Positions 24,987-31,935 of a stretch of DNA of 35,958 bases are shown here, in pieces. How positions within the stretch are numbered: position 1 is the stretch's first letter; each line of letters starts with the position of its first letter. Made by a program: the position numbers and the translations under genes. A model generated the notes under the pieces. That model had not been told where the DNA came from, searched no databases, and was given only the letters and a program-made list of their open reading frames with translations. The DNA comes from Paraburkholderia solitsugae (GTDB lineage Bacteria > Pseudomonadota > Gammaproteobacteria > Burkholderiales > Burkholderiaceae), in contig NZ_WOEY01000072.1 of NCBI RefSeq assembly GCF_013177695.1, forward strand, positions 1 through 35,958, written 5' to 3'.

Positions 24987-25855
24987 GCGGCGAATTGCGT
25001 CTGCCCGCGCTGCGCCCAGCGGCGCACATGCGGCAGATCGTCGTCGAGCCAGTAGGCGTCGTCATCGGTGATGACCAGCAGTTCTTCGAACTTGGCACCC
25101 ACGCCCTGAAAGCCGAGATGCGGTTCGACGGCCCAAAGGCCAGGCGTCGGCGCATGATCGGAGCGGCGATCGATCGACCATAACGGCGACCAGCCTTCCT
25201 TCCTGCCTGCGCTCACCTGGTCGAGGACGAGATTGCGCGTGGCATTCAGGCCGAAACGCGCCACGAAGCGCGGCTTGGCGGGGTTGTTCAGCTTCGCGAC
25301 ACGATGCGCAAGCACCTTGAACGGATAGGCCTTGTGACGCGGCTCCACGCCCTGTTTTTTGCACAACAGGTCGACCGCGCGCGCCACTTCGGCCAGCGTG
25401 CGCCGTTGCTTCACCATGCTGACGATCAGTTCGCGGTGTTCGGCCAGGTCGTCTTTCAGTTGTTCGAGAATGGGATTCGTGCCGACGCAGGTGGCGTAGC
25501 CGACATCGGCGATGACACCGTTCAGCACCGGCGCCACGTCGAGAATGACCGGCATGTTTTCTTCCAGCCGGCGCGAACTCGGGAAGAAGGCCAGATTGAA
25601 ACCGGCCATGTGCGACAGCCCGGAAAAGCCCTCAAAGGCGGTACGGTCGCCGAACCAGGCGAAGGGTTTGTGCAGCCAGTCACGCACGCCGTGATCCTGC
25701 AGCCATTCGGTCAGCAGCCGGGCGGCGTCTTTTTCCGTCATGCCCGGCTGGAGCATGCCGCCGACGCTCTCGACGCACCGATAGGCCAGTTGCTGGACTT
25801 CGCGGAACTGCGCCAGTTCGTCCACGTTGACGTGTGGAATGGTCTTGTCACCCAT
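24983..25855 (-). CDS. M24-family metallopeptidase-like protein (Xaa-Pro/creatinase fold)
   Basis: The 290-residue product has the pita-bread fold ligands of the M24 family in order: Asp106 and Asp117 in ILDVAPVLNGVIADVG, His184 in VLAHRVA, Glu244 in WAVEPHL and a glutamate near 257. All five metal ligands seem present, so catalysis is plausible, but it could be a creatinase-like hydrolase instead of a peptidase. The frame is open to 25933; the ATG at 25855 has GGGAGG five bases upstream and is preferred. It is the first gene of the operon with the hydrolase-SDR fusion and the PF10118 gene, and is preceded by the palindrome at 25920-25939. Confidence 0.9.
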   Translation of the reverse strand: MGDKTIPHVNVDELAQFREVQQLAYRCVESVGGMLQPGMTEKDAARLLTEWLQDHGVRDWLHKPFAWFGDRTAFEGFSGLSHMAGFNLAFFPSSRRLEENMPVILDVAPVLNGVIADVGYATCVGTNPILEQLKDDLAEHRELIVSMVKQRRTLAEVARAVDLLCKKQGVEPRHKAYPFKVLAHRVAKLNNPAKPRFVARFGLNATRNLVLDQVSAGRKEGWSPLWSIDRRSDHAPTPGLWAVEPHLGFQGVGAKFEELLVITDDDAYWLDDDLPHVRRWAQRGQTQFAA

Positions 25856-25919
25856 ACATGCCTCCCGAATATGCTGTCCGGCGGGCGCGCGGCCGCCTGT
25901 CATGATGACATCAATTATT

Positions 25920-25939
25920 GTTACATTGAACAATGTAAC
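25920..25939. promoter_or_regulatory. Perfect palindromic operator upstream of the M24/hydrolase-SDR operon
   Basis: GTTACATTGAACAATGTAAC has nine-base arms that are exact inverted repeats around a two-base centre. It lies 65 bp upstream of the operon's first ATG in the gap to the divergent DUF1428 gene. Its size and symmetry fit a TetR-type operator. No TetR gene adjoins it, so the regulator is presumably encoded elsewhere. Confidence 0.65.
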
Positions 25940-26130
25940 GATCGGATGCTACACGATGAGATTTGCCCGTCCACTGGTTTTTTCCCTGGGATCGGTTGAA
26001 GACAACACGATCGTTGTCGATTGCATGGCGTGTCGTTCGTCGTGCTCGTAGGAGGGTGGCGCGGTGACGCCGGTCCGGGCATCGTCGCTTTCCGCCCCGG
26101 TTTGGCTTTTAACCAGAAAGGAGCGCATTC

Positions 26131-26484
26131 ATGACTTACGTCGATGGATTTGTCGTGCCGGTAGCCACGATCGACCGCGAGAAATACGTAAAACAGGCCG
26201 AAATGGCCGCGGGCGTCTTTAAGGAGAACGGTGCGTTGCAGGTGGTCGAGTGCTGGGGAGACGACGTGCCGGACGGAAAGCTCACTTCGTTTCCGATGGC
26301 AGTCAAACGCAAGGATGGCGAAACGGTGGTGTTCTCGTGGGTTGTCTGGCCGTCACGTCAGGTGCGGGATAACGGCATGAAAGCCGTGATGGCGGATCCG
26401 CGGTTGCAGCCTGATGTGAATCCGATGCCTTTCGACGGCAAGCGGCTGATTTACGGCGGCTTCGAGGTCATCGTGGATGTGTGA
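26131..26484 (+). CDS. DUF1428 domain-containing protein (YbaA-like)
   Basis: This 117-residue protein starts MTYVDGFVVPV and continues through ECWGDDVPDGKLTSFPMAVK and the closing MPFDGKRLIYGGFEVIVDV, a full match in length and pattern to DUF1428 proteins such as YbaA. These adopt a dimeric ferredoxin-like fold and have no assigned reaction. AAAGGAG eight bases before ATG gives a clear start. The upstream gap of 191 bp from the operon palindrome also contains a GACAAC/GTTGTC inverted repeat at 26001-26018, so it probably has its own promoter. Confidence 0.9.
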   Translation: MTYVDGFVVPVATIDREKYVKQAEMAAGVFKENGALQVVECWGDDVPDGKLTSFPMAVKRKDGETVVFSWVVWPSRQVRDNGMKAVMADPRLQPDVNPMPFDGKRLIYGGFEVIVDV

Positions 26485-26567
26485 GGACTAAAGAGGCGGC
26501 GCCGGCCGAAAATGGCCCGGATCCATTTCCAGGCGCTGCGCCCCCTCCGGAAATCACGTTGCGTCGT

Positions 26568-26726
26568 TCAGTGCTTATGGTGCAGCCAGTTCTTGATCGG
26601 ATGAGCGTCGAGCCAGCGGGCAACCTGCTGGTCCTTGTGTTCCCGCCTGTAGCGGGTGGCTGTGAATACAACGATGCATAGCACCACCACGATTCCTACT
26701 ACAAAACTGATCATCGACTCGGTCAT
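26568..26726 (-). CDS. Small single-span membrane protein, unknown function
   Basis: This encodes 52 residues: a short N-terminus (MTESM), one hydrophobic helix (ISFVVGIVVVLCIVVFTA), then a basic tail ending WLDAHPIKNWLHHKH. The ATG at 26726 has GGGAGG seven bases upstream, a stronger start than the in-frame ATG at 26753, and supports real translation. The positive tail predicts a cytoplasmic C-terminus. It stands alone between the DUF1428 gene and the Ap4A-phosphorylase-like gene. I do not recognise a family. Similar tiny membrane peptides can modulate transporters or stress responses, but nothing here shows that. Confidence 0.65.
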   Translation of the reverse strand: MTESMISFVVGIVVVLCIVVFTATRYRREHKDQQVARWLDAHPIKNWLHHKH

Positions 26727-27012
26727 GGCAACCTCCCTTGAGGTCAGAACCATGCCTGTATTTTAGGTGACCAGAGAAATAGCAACTGTCGTTCTCATTC
26801 ATCCGTACCTGTTTCGCACGGGGCTCTTTCGCCGCTGCGGTTGAGGGTGGAAAGTCGAGCGCTGTGCATGCATTCAGATCCCTTCATCGCAGTTAGGGGC
26901 CAGCGGGTATGAACTTTTCGCTCGCGTGCTAAATGGCACTGTGAGCGGACAGTTTTGTCATAATCCGTGCCGTGCTTTATGACCCGCCGCTATGAGGATC
27001 GATTGAACTTGC

Positions 27013-27939
27013 TCAGCCCTGTTGCCCCATGACGACTGGGACTGCGACGCGTTGCAGCATGCTCATCGGACCGAGCCGCTTGATGACTTGCGCCTGTGCC
27101 GCGTCCCGCACGAAGAGCGATCCCGCAAACCCCAGCGCATTCACCGACATTCCCTCAACACGTTCCGACGACCTTGGCACGAGCAGCATCCATCGTGGGT
27201 TGATAAGCAGGTTGTACGGTGCTGACTGATGCAGTTCGCCATTCACTTCGATCGCTCGCAGACCAGCCGCTTCGAGCAACGCGAGGTAGCAATCGAGCAC
27301 GGCGTGTGCGGCGTGCCGCGAGGCGGCAGGACCCCGTTCCAGATAGGCGAACGCATGCCTGAAAGGCAGACCGGGTAGGGTGCCGATCGGGCCTTCTATG
27401 CACGCGGACTCAAGAACGGACTCAATGGGAACTGCTGGACCTGATTCTCCGAGCGGCAGCGGCACGATCTGCAGATGTTTGTGGGGTTGACTCGCGCCGG
27501 CGTCCGCGCCGCCGTTGTAGAAACCCAGCCCATCGAACTCCGCCATGCAGGCGACCCATGCAGCAAAGTCCGCGAGATCGAGCAGCGCTTCCTGCGATTT
27601 GAAACGACGGGTGACGATCAGGAGATGATGGTCGATGACGTTGAACTTGTTGAGCAAGGCGACGTGCGTGTCCGAGATATCGGCCACAAAGAGGTCTGGA
27701 TCATAAGGAAGGAACGGATTGACCGCGCGGCACGTCGTGGCCGTATCTTTGGGCGCCTCCCGCGCTTCCTCCTTGCGAGCGAGGCTTGAGACCTGGCGGA
27801 CAAGGAAGCGTACGCCACCTTCTGCGATTATCGTCTGGATTGTCTCGATCGGCCGCAGTGCGCCACAACGCAGCGCATGCTCAGTCTGGCGCAGGATGGT
27901 GGGCCACAGGGTGCCGGGCTGGAGAGGCAGATGTTCCAT
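27013..27939 (-). CDS. ATP adenylyltransferase / Ap4A phosphorylase-like protein
   Basis: The 308-residue protein has a HIT-superfamily core with QPHKHLQIVPLP, giving His153, His155 and Gln157, the nucleotidyl-transfer site of Ap4A phosphorylases. Residues such as NPFLPYDP and NKFNVIDHHLLIVTRRF match the N-terminal part of the family. These enzymes phosphorolyse Ap4A to ADP and ATP. No strong ribosome site precedes the ATG at 27939. An adenosine-specific-kinase-like gene lies 77 bp upstream on the same strand, suggesting a nucleotide-metabolism pair. Three 15-bp tandem repeats occupy the gap. Confidence 0.9.
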   Translation of the reverse strand: MEHLPLQPGTLWPTILRQTEHALRCGALRPIETIQTIIAEGGVRFLVRQVSSLARKEEAREAPKDTATTCRAVNPFLPYDPDLFVADISDTHVALLNKFNVIDHHLLIVTRRFKSQEALLDLADFAAWVACMAEFDGLGFYNGGADAGASQPHKHLQIVPLPLGESGPAVPIESVLESACIEGPIGTLPGLPFRHAFAYLERGPAASRHAAHAVLDCYLALLEAAGLRAIEVNGELHQSAPYNLLINPRWMLLVPRSSERVEGMSVNALGFAGSLFVRDAAQAQVIKRLGPMSMLQRVAVPVVMGQQG

Positions 27940-27955
27940 GGTTCAGGCAGGCCGG

Positions 27956-28000
27956 CGCGCAGGTCGCGAACGCGCATGTCGCAGACGCGCATGTCGCGTA
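27956..28000. repeat. Three tandem 15-bp repeats
   Basis: CGCGCAGGTCGC at 27956 and two copies of CGCGCATGTCGC at 27971 and 27986 recur with a 15-base period. They fill most of the gap between the adenosine-specific-kinase-like and Ap4A-phosphorylase-like genes. Copy number could vary between strains and alter the distance between the two genes. Confidence 0.75.
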
Positions 28001-28016
28001 ATGAGCGTAACCGCAG

Positions 28017-28502
28017 CTACGCTTTGTAGCCGATAGCACGTAACAGGTCCTTGCGCCATTGAACGTCCTCCTCGTTTTCCACGCCGAGCGGCGGGAACCC
28101 ATCAACCACCCCCAGGATACCGCGCCCCTGATCTGTCTCGGCGACCAGAATCTGCGTGGGATTCGCCGTCGCGCAGAAGATCCGGCATACCTCCGGCACA
28201 GCCTTTATCGCGTTCAGAACATTGACCGGGAAAAAGCCATCGCCCAGAAAGATCACGAAGCAGTGGCCTGCAGCGATGGCCATGGCATTCTGGCACGCCA
28301 ATTCGATCAGATCGGCGTCGGTGCCGGACCGGCGCACGAGCCGCTTACCCGACGCTTCGCAAAATGCCAAACCAAACTTGATACCCGGAACGGTACCGAC
28401 CATGGCTTCGTGCAGATCCTCGACAGACTTGATGAAGTGGGTTTGCCCCAAGATGAAGTTCGTCGCTTCGGGTTTGGAGATTGTTACCGTAAGCAGTTGC
28501 AT
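28017..28502 (-). CDS. Adenosine-specific kinase family protein (PF04008-like)
   Basis: The 161-residue product begins MQLLTVTISKPEATNFILGQTHF, as do proteins named adenosine-specific kinase. It continues with KFGLAFCEASGKRLVRRSG, HCFVIFLGDGFFPVNVLN and ILVAETDQGRGILGVVDG. Length and order fit the whole family. The named activity is adopted from the family and is not well tested. The frame is open to 28604, but GAGG upstream of the ATG at 28502 and the family N-terminus fix the start. It precedes the Ap4A-phosphorylase-like gene on the same strand. Confidence 0.9.
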   Translation of the reverse strand: MQLLTVTISKPEATNFILGQTHFIKSVEDLHEAMVGTVPGIKFGLAFCEASGKRLVRRSGTDADLIELACQNAMAIAAGHCFVIFLGDGFFPVNVLNAIKAVPEVCRIFCATANPTQILVAETDQGRGILGVVDGFPPLGVENEEDVQWRKDLLRAIGYKA

Positions 28503-28740
28503 ATCGGACCTCGCTCTGTGTCGCCGGGAACACCGGGGGGAGGCTGCTTTCGTCAGCGGATGCCGAGTCGTCGCGTTCCGCCAGCCGGCGACGGCCTTCC
28601 ACAATCAAGCCTAGTACGAACCCGCCGTCAGCGAAAGCGCGGGTCGCTGGTGGCGTCGTCGGAATCAGTGAGCACCGGCTGAGATAAGACGCATGACTGC
28701 GCATTTGCTGCACTAGAATGGATTGTCACAGTACTGGATC

Positions 28741-28768
28741 GTGCTGGCGAGTCGTATCTGGCCAGCAC
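28741..28768 (+). other. Stem-loop in the 5' region of the FmdB-like gene
   Basis: GTGCTGGC (28741-28748) and GCCAGCAC (28761-28768) are perfect eight-base arms around a 12-base loop, about 28 bp before the FmdB start codon. TAGAAT at 28714-28719 could be the -10 element, which would place the stem in the leader transcript. It might modulate translation or be a protein-binding site. Confidence 0.45.
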
Positions 28769-28795
28769 AGGTGGGATTCGTGTTGGAGGAGAGCA

Positions 28796-28960
28796 ATGCC
28801 GACGTACCAATATCGTTGCGAGAAGTGTGGCGAGTTGTTCGAGCACGCTGAGCATCTCGCTGAACATCAGAGCGCCCATCCGCGTTGTCCGAAGTGCGGA
28901 AGCGAGGCGTGTCAGCACGTACCGACGCCCTTTGTCGCCAAGACATCGAGAAAGAGCTGA
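28796..28960 (+). CDS. FmdB-family zinc ribbon protein
   Basis: This 54-residue protein starts MPTYQYRCEKCGELFEH and has two CxxC pairs (CEKC and CPKC), the zinc ribbon of FmdB-like putative regulatory proteins. GGAGGA before ATG 28796 sets the start; the frame is open upstream to 28718. FmdB proteins were first linked to formamidase and amidase operons, but no amidase gene lies nearby. It is divergent from the adenosine-specific-kinase-like gene and converges with the LldD-type gene. Confidence 0.88.
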   Translation: MPTYQYRCEKCGELFEHAEHLAEHQSAHPRCPKCGSEACQHVPTPFVAKTSRKS

Positions 28961-29098
28961 CATCGCTTACCCCGCATCCGTGGCGGCATGCTATTTCCGC
29001 AGATGAAGTGTGCAGGCGAAGCGCCGGCGTAAGCATGTGCTCACGACAAACGCACTGACAAGCGCCTGCCGCCAGGTGTCGGTCTTCAGCGCCTGTCT

Positions 29099-30244
29099 TC
29101 AACGCCTGTCAGGCAGCAGGATTCGCTCGTCCACCTGACGGATGTCGGTGTGGCCGCAAAAGGCCATGGTGAGGTCCAGTTCCTTCTGGATGATCTGCAG
29201 GCACTGTGTGACACCCGCCTCGCCCATTGCCCCCAGGCCATAGAGGAAGCTGCGGCCGATCAGCGTGCCTTTCGCGCCGAGCGCAACGGCTTTCAGCACG
29301 TCCTGTCCGCTACGGATGCCGCCATCCATCCACACCTCGATGCGCGAACCGACCTCGCGTGCGATCTCGGGGAGCGCCGAGATCGAGGAGGGCGCACCGT
29401 CGAGTTGACGGCCGCCATGGTTGGAGACGATCAACGCGTCAGCGCCGCTGTCGGCGGCAAGGCGCGCATCGTCGACATCCATGATGCCTTTCAGAATGAG
29501 TTTGCCACCCCACTGTTTCTTGACCCACTCGACGTCTGCCCAGCTCAGCGCCGGATCGAACTGCTCGGCGGTCCACGAACTCAGGGACGACAGATCGCCC
29601 ACGCCCTTCGCGTGACCGACGATATTGCCGAAGGTGCGCCGCTGGGTGCCGAGCATGCCGAGGCACCAGCGTGGCTTGGTCGCGAGGTTGATGAGGTTCG
29701 CCGGGGTCAATCTGGGCGGCGCCGACAGTCCGTTCTTGATGTCCTTGTGACGTTGGCCGAGGATCTGCAGGTCCAGCGTGAGCATCAAGGCACTGCACCC
29801 TGCCGCGCGAGCGCGCTCGATCAATCGCACGATGAAATCGCGGTCGCGCATCATATAAAGTTGGAACCAGAACGGCTTGCTGGTCTGGGCGGCCACGTCC
29901 TCGATCGAGCAGATGCTCATCGTGGACAAGGTGAACGGCACGCCGAACTTCTCCGCCGCGCGTGCAGCGAGGATTTCGCCGTCGGCGTGTTGCATGCCGG
30001 TCAACCCCGTCGGTGCGAGCGCCACGGGCATGGCGGCTTCCTGACCGACCATTTCCGTGCGCGTGCTGCGGCCCGCCATATTGACTGCTACTCGCTGGCG
30101 CAGTTTCAAGCGCTGGAAGTCGCTTTCATTCGCGCGGTAGGTACTTTCGGTCCACGAGCCACTGTCGGCGTAGTCGTAGAACATGCGCGGCACACGCCGT
30201 TGAGCAAGCACGCGTAAATCTTCGATGCAGGTGATGGCAGGCAC
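29099..30244 (-). CDS. FMN-dependent alpha-hydroxy-acid dehydrogenase/oxidase, LldD family
   Basis: The 381-residue protein is a full-length member of the FMN-dependent alpha-hydroxy-acid oxidase family. Active-site residues are visible: Tyr in MFYDYADSG near 23-26, Tyr in WFQLYMMRDRD, Asp in LTLDLQ, Lys in LILKGIMD, and the His/Arg pair in VSNHGGRQLDG. The flavin phosphate loop is in MDGGIRSG and LIGRSFLYG. E. coli LldD, the quinone-linked L-lactate dehydrogenase, is the closest named relative, but other 2-hydroxy acids are possible. It begins eight bases after the present stop of the NodT gene, within a region rich in inverted repeats that may be its own promoter. Confidence 0.9.
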   Translation of the reverse strand: MPAITCIEDLRVLAQRRVPRMFYDYADSGSWTESTYRANESDFQRLKLRQRVAVNMAGRSTRTEMVGQEAAMPVALAPTGLTGMQHADGEILAARAAEKFGVPFTLSTMSICSIEDVAAQTSKPFWFQLYMMRDRDFIVRLIERARAAGCSALMLTLDLQILGQRHKDIKNGLSAPPRLTPANLINLATKPRWCLGMLGTQRRTFGNIVGHAKGVGDLSSLSSWTAEQFDPALSWADVEWVKKQWGGKLILKGIMDVDDARLAADSGADALIVSNHGGRQLDGAPSSISALPEIAREVGSRIEVWMDGGIRSGQDVLKAVALGAKGTLIGRSFLYGLGAMGEAGVTQCLQIIQKELDLTMAFCGHTDIRQVDERILLPDRR

Positions 30245-30251
30245 GGTTTCT

Positions 30252-30320
30252 CTCAGCGCAGGGAAGAAGCGCTGAGTGTACGTTCTTGAGACCGTTGCCA
30301 GGTATTCTGGGAATGCCTGG
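30252..30320 (-). promoter_or_regulatory. Two inverted repeats just upstream of the LldD-type gene
   Basis: CTCAGCGC (30252-30259) and GCGCTGAG (30269-30276) are perfect arms. CCAGGTATTC (30298-30307) and GAATGCCTGG (30311-30320) match at nine of ten positions around a three-base centre. Both are within 80 bp of the dehydrogenase start and fit operator or leader structures, for example for a GntR- or LysR-type regulator. At present this DNA is also read as the tail of the NodT protein. Confidence 0.5.
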
Positions 30321-31935
30321 GGATGCTGGGCTCAACCCGTTCTACTGGGACACTCCGCTCGTGGTGCGAGCGTTGGCGGATTAACCCACCCGACCCAACC
30401 ACCCATACGTTTAAATCAGGCCGTCCGCACGCTAACCTTGCTGTGCTTGCTTGCTTGCTTGCTTGCCAGCCGATGCCGAGGCTTTTCTGTATCGACACAA
30501 AGTCCTTGAGCAACTCGGCCTGTCCCCCGACGACATTCTGCTGCGCGGTGAACTCCTGACGCTGTGCGTCGAGCAGATCGATCAGTGTGGCTACCCCTGC
30601 GGCGTAGCGCTGCCGCATCAGCGTGGCCGAGTGACTTGCGGATGCTTCCACCTTTTGCAACGTGACGACATGCGCGCGCTGATGCCCATAGCGCGAGAGC
30701 GACGAGTTCGCGTCCTGCAGCGCGCCGAGCACGGCCTTCGTATAACGGGCCTCGGCTTCGTCGCGCGATGCTTCAGCCGCGCGCACGCTGCCCAGCGTGC
30801 GCCCGAAATCGAACGCATTCCATTGCAGATACGGCGCACCGATCCAGCTGAAATTGCTCTTGCGCACGAGATGGCCCGGATCGCTTGCGCTGAAGCCAAT
30901 ATCGCCGAGCAGTGTCACCTTCGGGAAAAAATCCGCAATGTGTTCGCCGATCTGCGCATTGCTCGATGCGAGCCGCCGCTCCGCTGCACGAATGTCGGGA
31001 CGCTGCTGCAGCATTGCCGACGGATCGCCAATTGCGACAGTCTCAGGCAACGCCGGCAGCGGCCGCGTGCCGGCGAGCTGTGCGTCCAGCGCACCCGGCT
31101 CACGACCGGTCAGCACGGCGAGGCGGTCGAGCGAATCGGTCAGTTGCGCGTCGAGCGGAATCAGCGTCGCGCGCGTGTTCTCAACCTGCGTGGTCAGGCG
31201 TTCGACATCGAGATCCGCTGCCGTGCCGCGCGCCTGGCGCTGTTGCGTGAGCGTCAACATTTTCTGTTCGGTCTGCGTCTGACGCTGCGCGAGTTCAAGC
31301 CGCGTCTGCTGGTCGCGCAGTTCGATGTAGGCCTGCGCCACCTCGGCGGCGAGCGATACCTGGGTGTCCGCGAGCTCGGCGTCGACGGCTTCCGCATCCG
31401 CGGACGCCGCTTCGATAGCGCGCCGCGTGCCGCCAAACAGGTCGATTTCCCACGTGGCGTCGAAGCCCGCGGTATAGAGCTGCAGCGGGCCGCGCCCCGA
31501 CGACGCTGCGCTGCTGCCTGACGAGCTTCCCGAACTGAGCGAACTCAGATCAGGCTCGCGCATGCGCAGCGCGGCAGCATCCCCGGACACTTTCGGCCAG
31601 GCGTTCGCACGTTGCTGCTGCAGTTGCGAACGCGATTCCCGCAGCCGCGCCTGCGCGATATGCACATCGGGACTATATGCCAAGGCGGCGGCGATGAGGT
31701 CGTTCAGCTGTGGGTCGTTGAGTGCGAGCCACCACTGGTTCGGCGCGGGCGCCGCCGTCGTGCCGGAGGCCGGCGTACGCACGAAAGTCGCGCTGCTGCG
31801 GGCGTCCTGGGCAACCGGCGGCGCGCCGTGATAATCCGGGCCGACCGTGCAACCCGACAGGGCGGACAGAAGCGCGGCGGCGGTCAGTGCGAAACACGAG
31901 GGACGGTTGAACATCATGGTGGGATGAAAAGACAT
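30253..31935 (-). CDS. Efflux outer-membrane lipoprotein, NodT/OprM family, with an extended C-terminus
   Basis: The 560-residue protein has a lipoprotein signal ending LSALSGC (Cys29), then two outer-membrane efflux repeats with TVGPDYHGAP, WWLALNDPQLNDLI, TWEIDLFGGTRRAIEAA and AYLQWNAFDFG-type stretches. This is the channel of a tripartite pump with the HlyD and DHA2 proteins encoded upstream. The efflux core ends around residue 491 (SIQKSLGIGWQ). The last 69 residues do not resemble the family and are translated from what looks like the intergenic region before the LldD-type gene. A five-copy CTTG/CAAG tract sits exactly at the transition. The start overlaps the DHA2 stop as TAATG. Confidence 0.9.
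   Translation of the reverse strand: MSFHPTMMFNRPSCFALTAAALLSALSGCTVGPDYHGAPPVAQDARSSATFVRTPASGTTAAPAPNQWWLALNDPQLNDLIAAALAYSPDVHIAQARLRESRSQLQQQRANAWPKVSGDAAALRMREPDLSSLSSGSSSGSSAASSGRGPLQLYTAGFDATWEIDLFGGTRRAIEAASADAEAVDAELADTQVSLAAEVAQAYIELRDQQTRLELAQRQTQTEQKMLTLTQQRQARGTAADLDVERLTTQVENTRATLIPLDAQLTDSLDRLAVLTGREPGALDAQLAGTRPLPALPETVAIGDPSAMLQQRPDIRAAERRLASSNAQIGEHIADFFPKVTLLGDIGFSASDPGHLVRKSNFSWIGAPYLQWNAFDFGRTLGSVRAAEASRDEAEARYTKAVLGALQDANSSLSRYGHQRAHVVTLQKVEASASHSATLMRQRYAAGVATLIDLLDAQRQEFTAQQNVVGGQAELLKDFVSIQKSLGIGWQASKQASTARLACGRPDLNVWVVGSGGLIRQRSHHERSVPVERVEPSIPRHSQNTWQRSQERTLSASSLR
30446..30465. repeat. Five-copy CTTG tetranucleotide tract inside the NodT gene
   Basis: Five CTTG units on the plus strand read as CAAG units in the coding strand. 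With five copies the NodT frame runs on for 69 residues after WQ. With six it would stop after about 16 residues (ending VSVRTA), and with four after about 8. Such tracts are prone to slipped-strand changes, so the tract can switch the C-terminus. Confidence 0.85.

Noticed and set aside
27956..28000. CRISPR-like repeat
   Set aside because: The units are contiguous 15-mers with no spacers, and no cas genes are present.
29150..30217. A 355-codon open frame on the plus strand opposite the LldD-type gene
   Set aside because: It is antisense to a fully recognisable enzyme, has no ribosome site or family pattern, and such frames are common in GC-rich DNA.
30451..31521. A 356-codon plus-strand frame opposite the NodT gene
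   Set aside because: Arg/Leu-rich composition typical of antisense translation; the minus-strand frame is a clear efflux lipoprotein.
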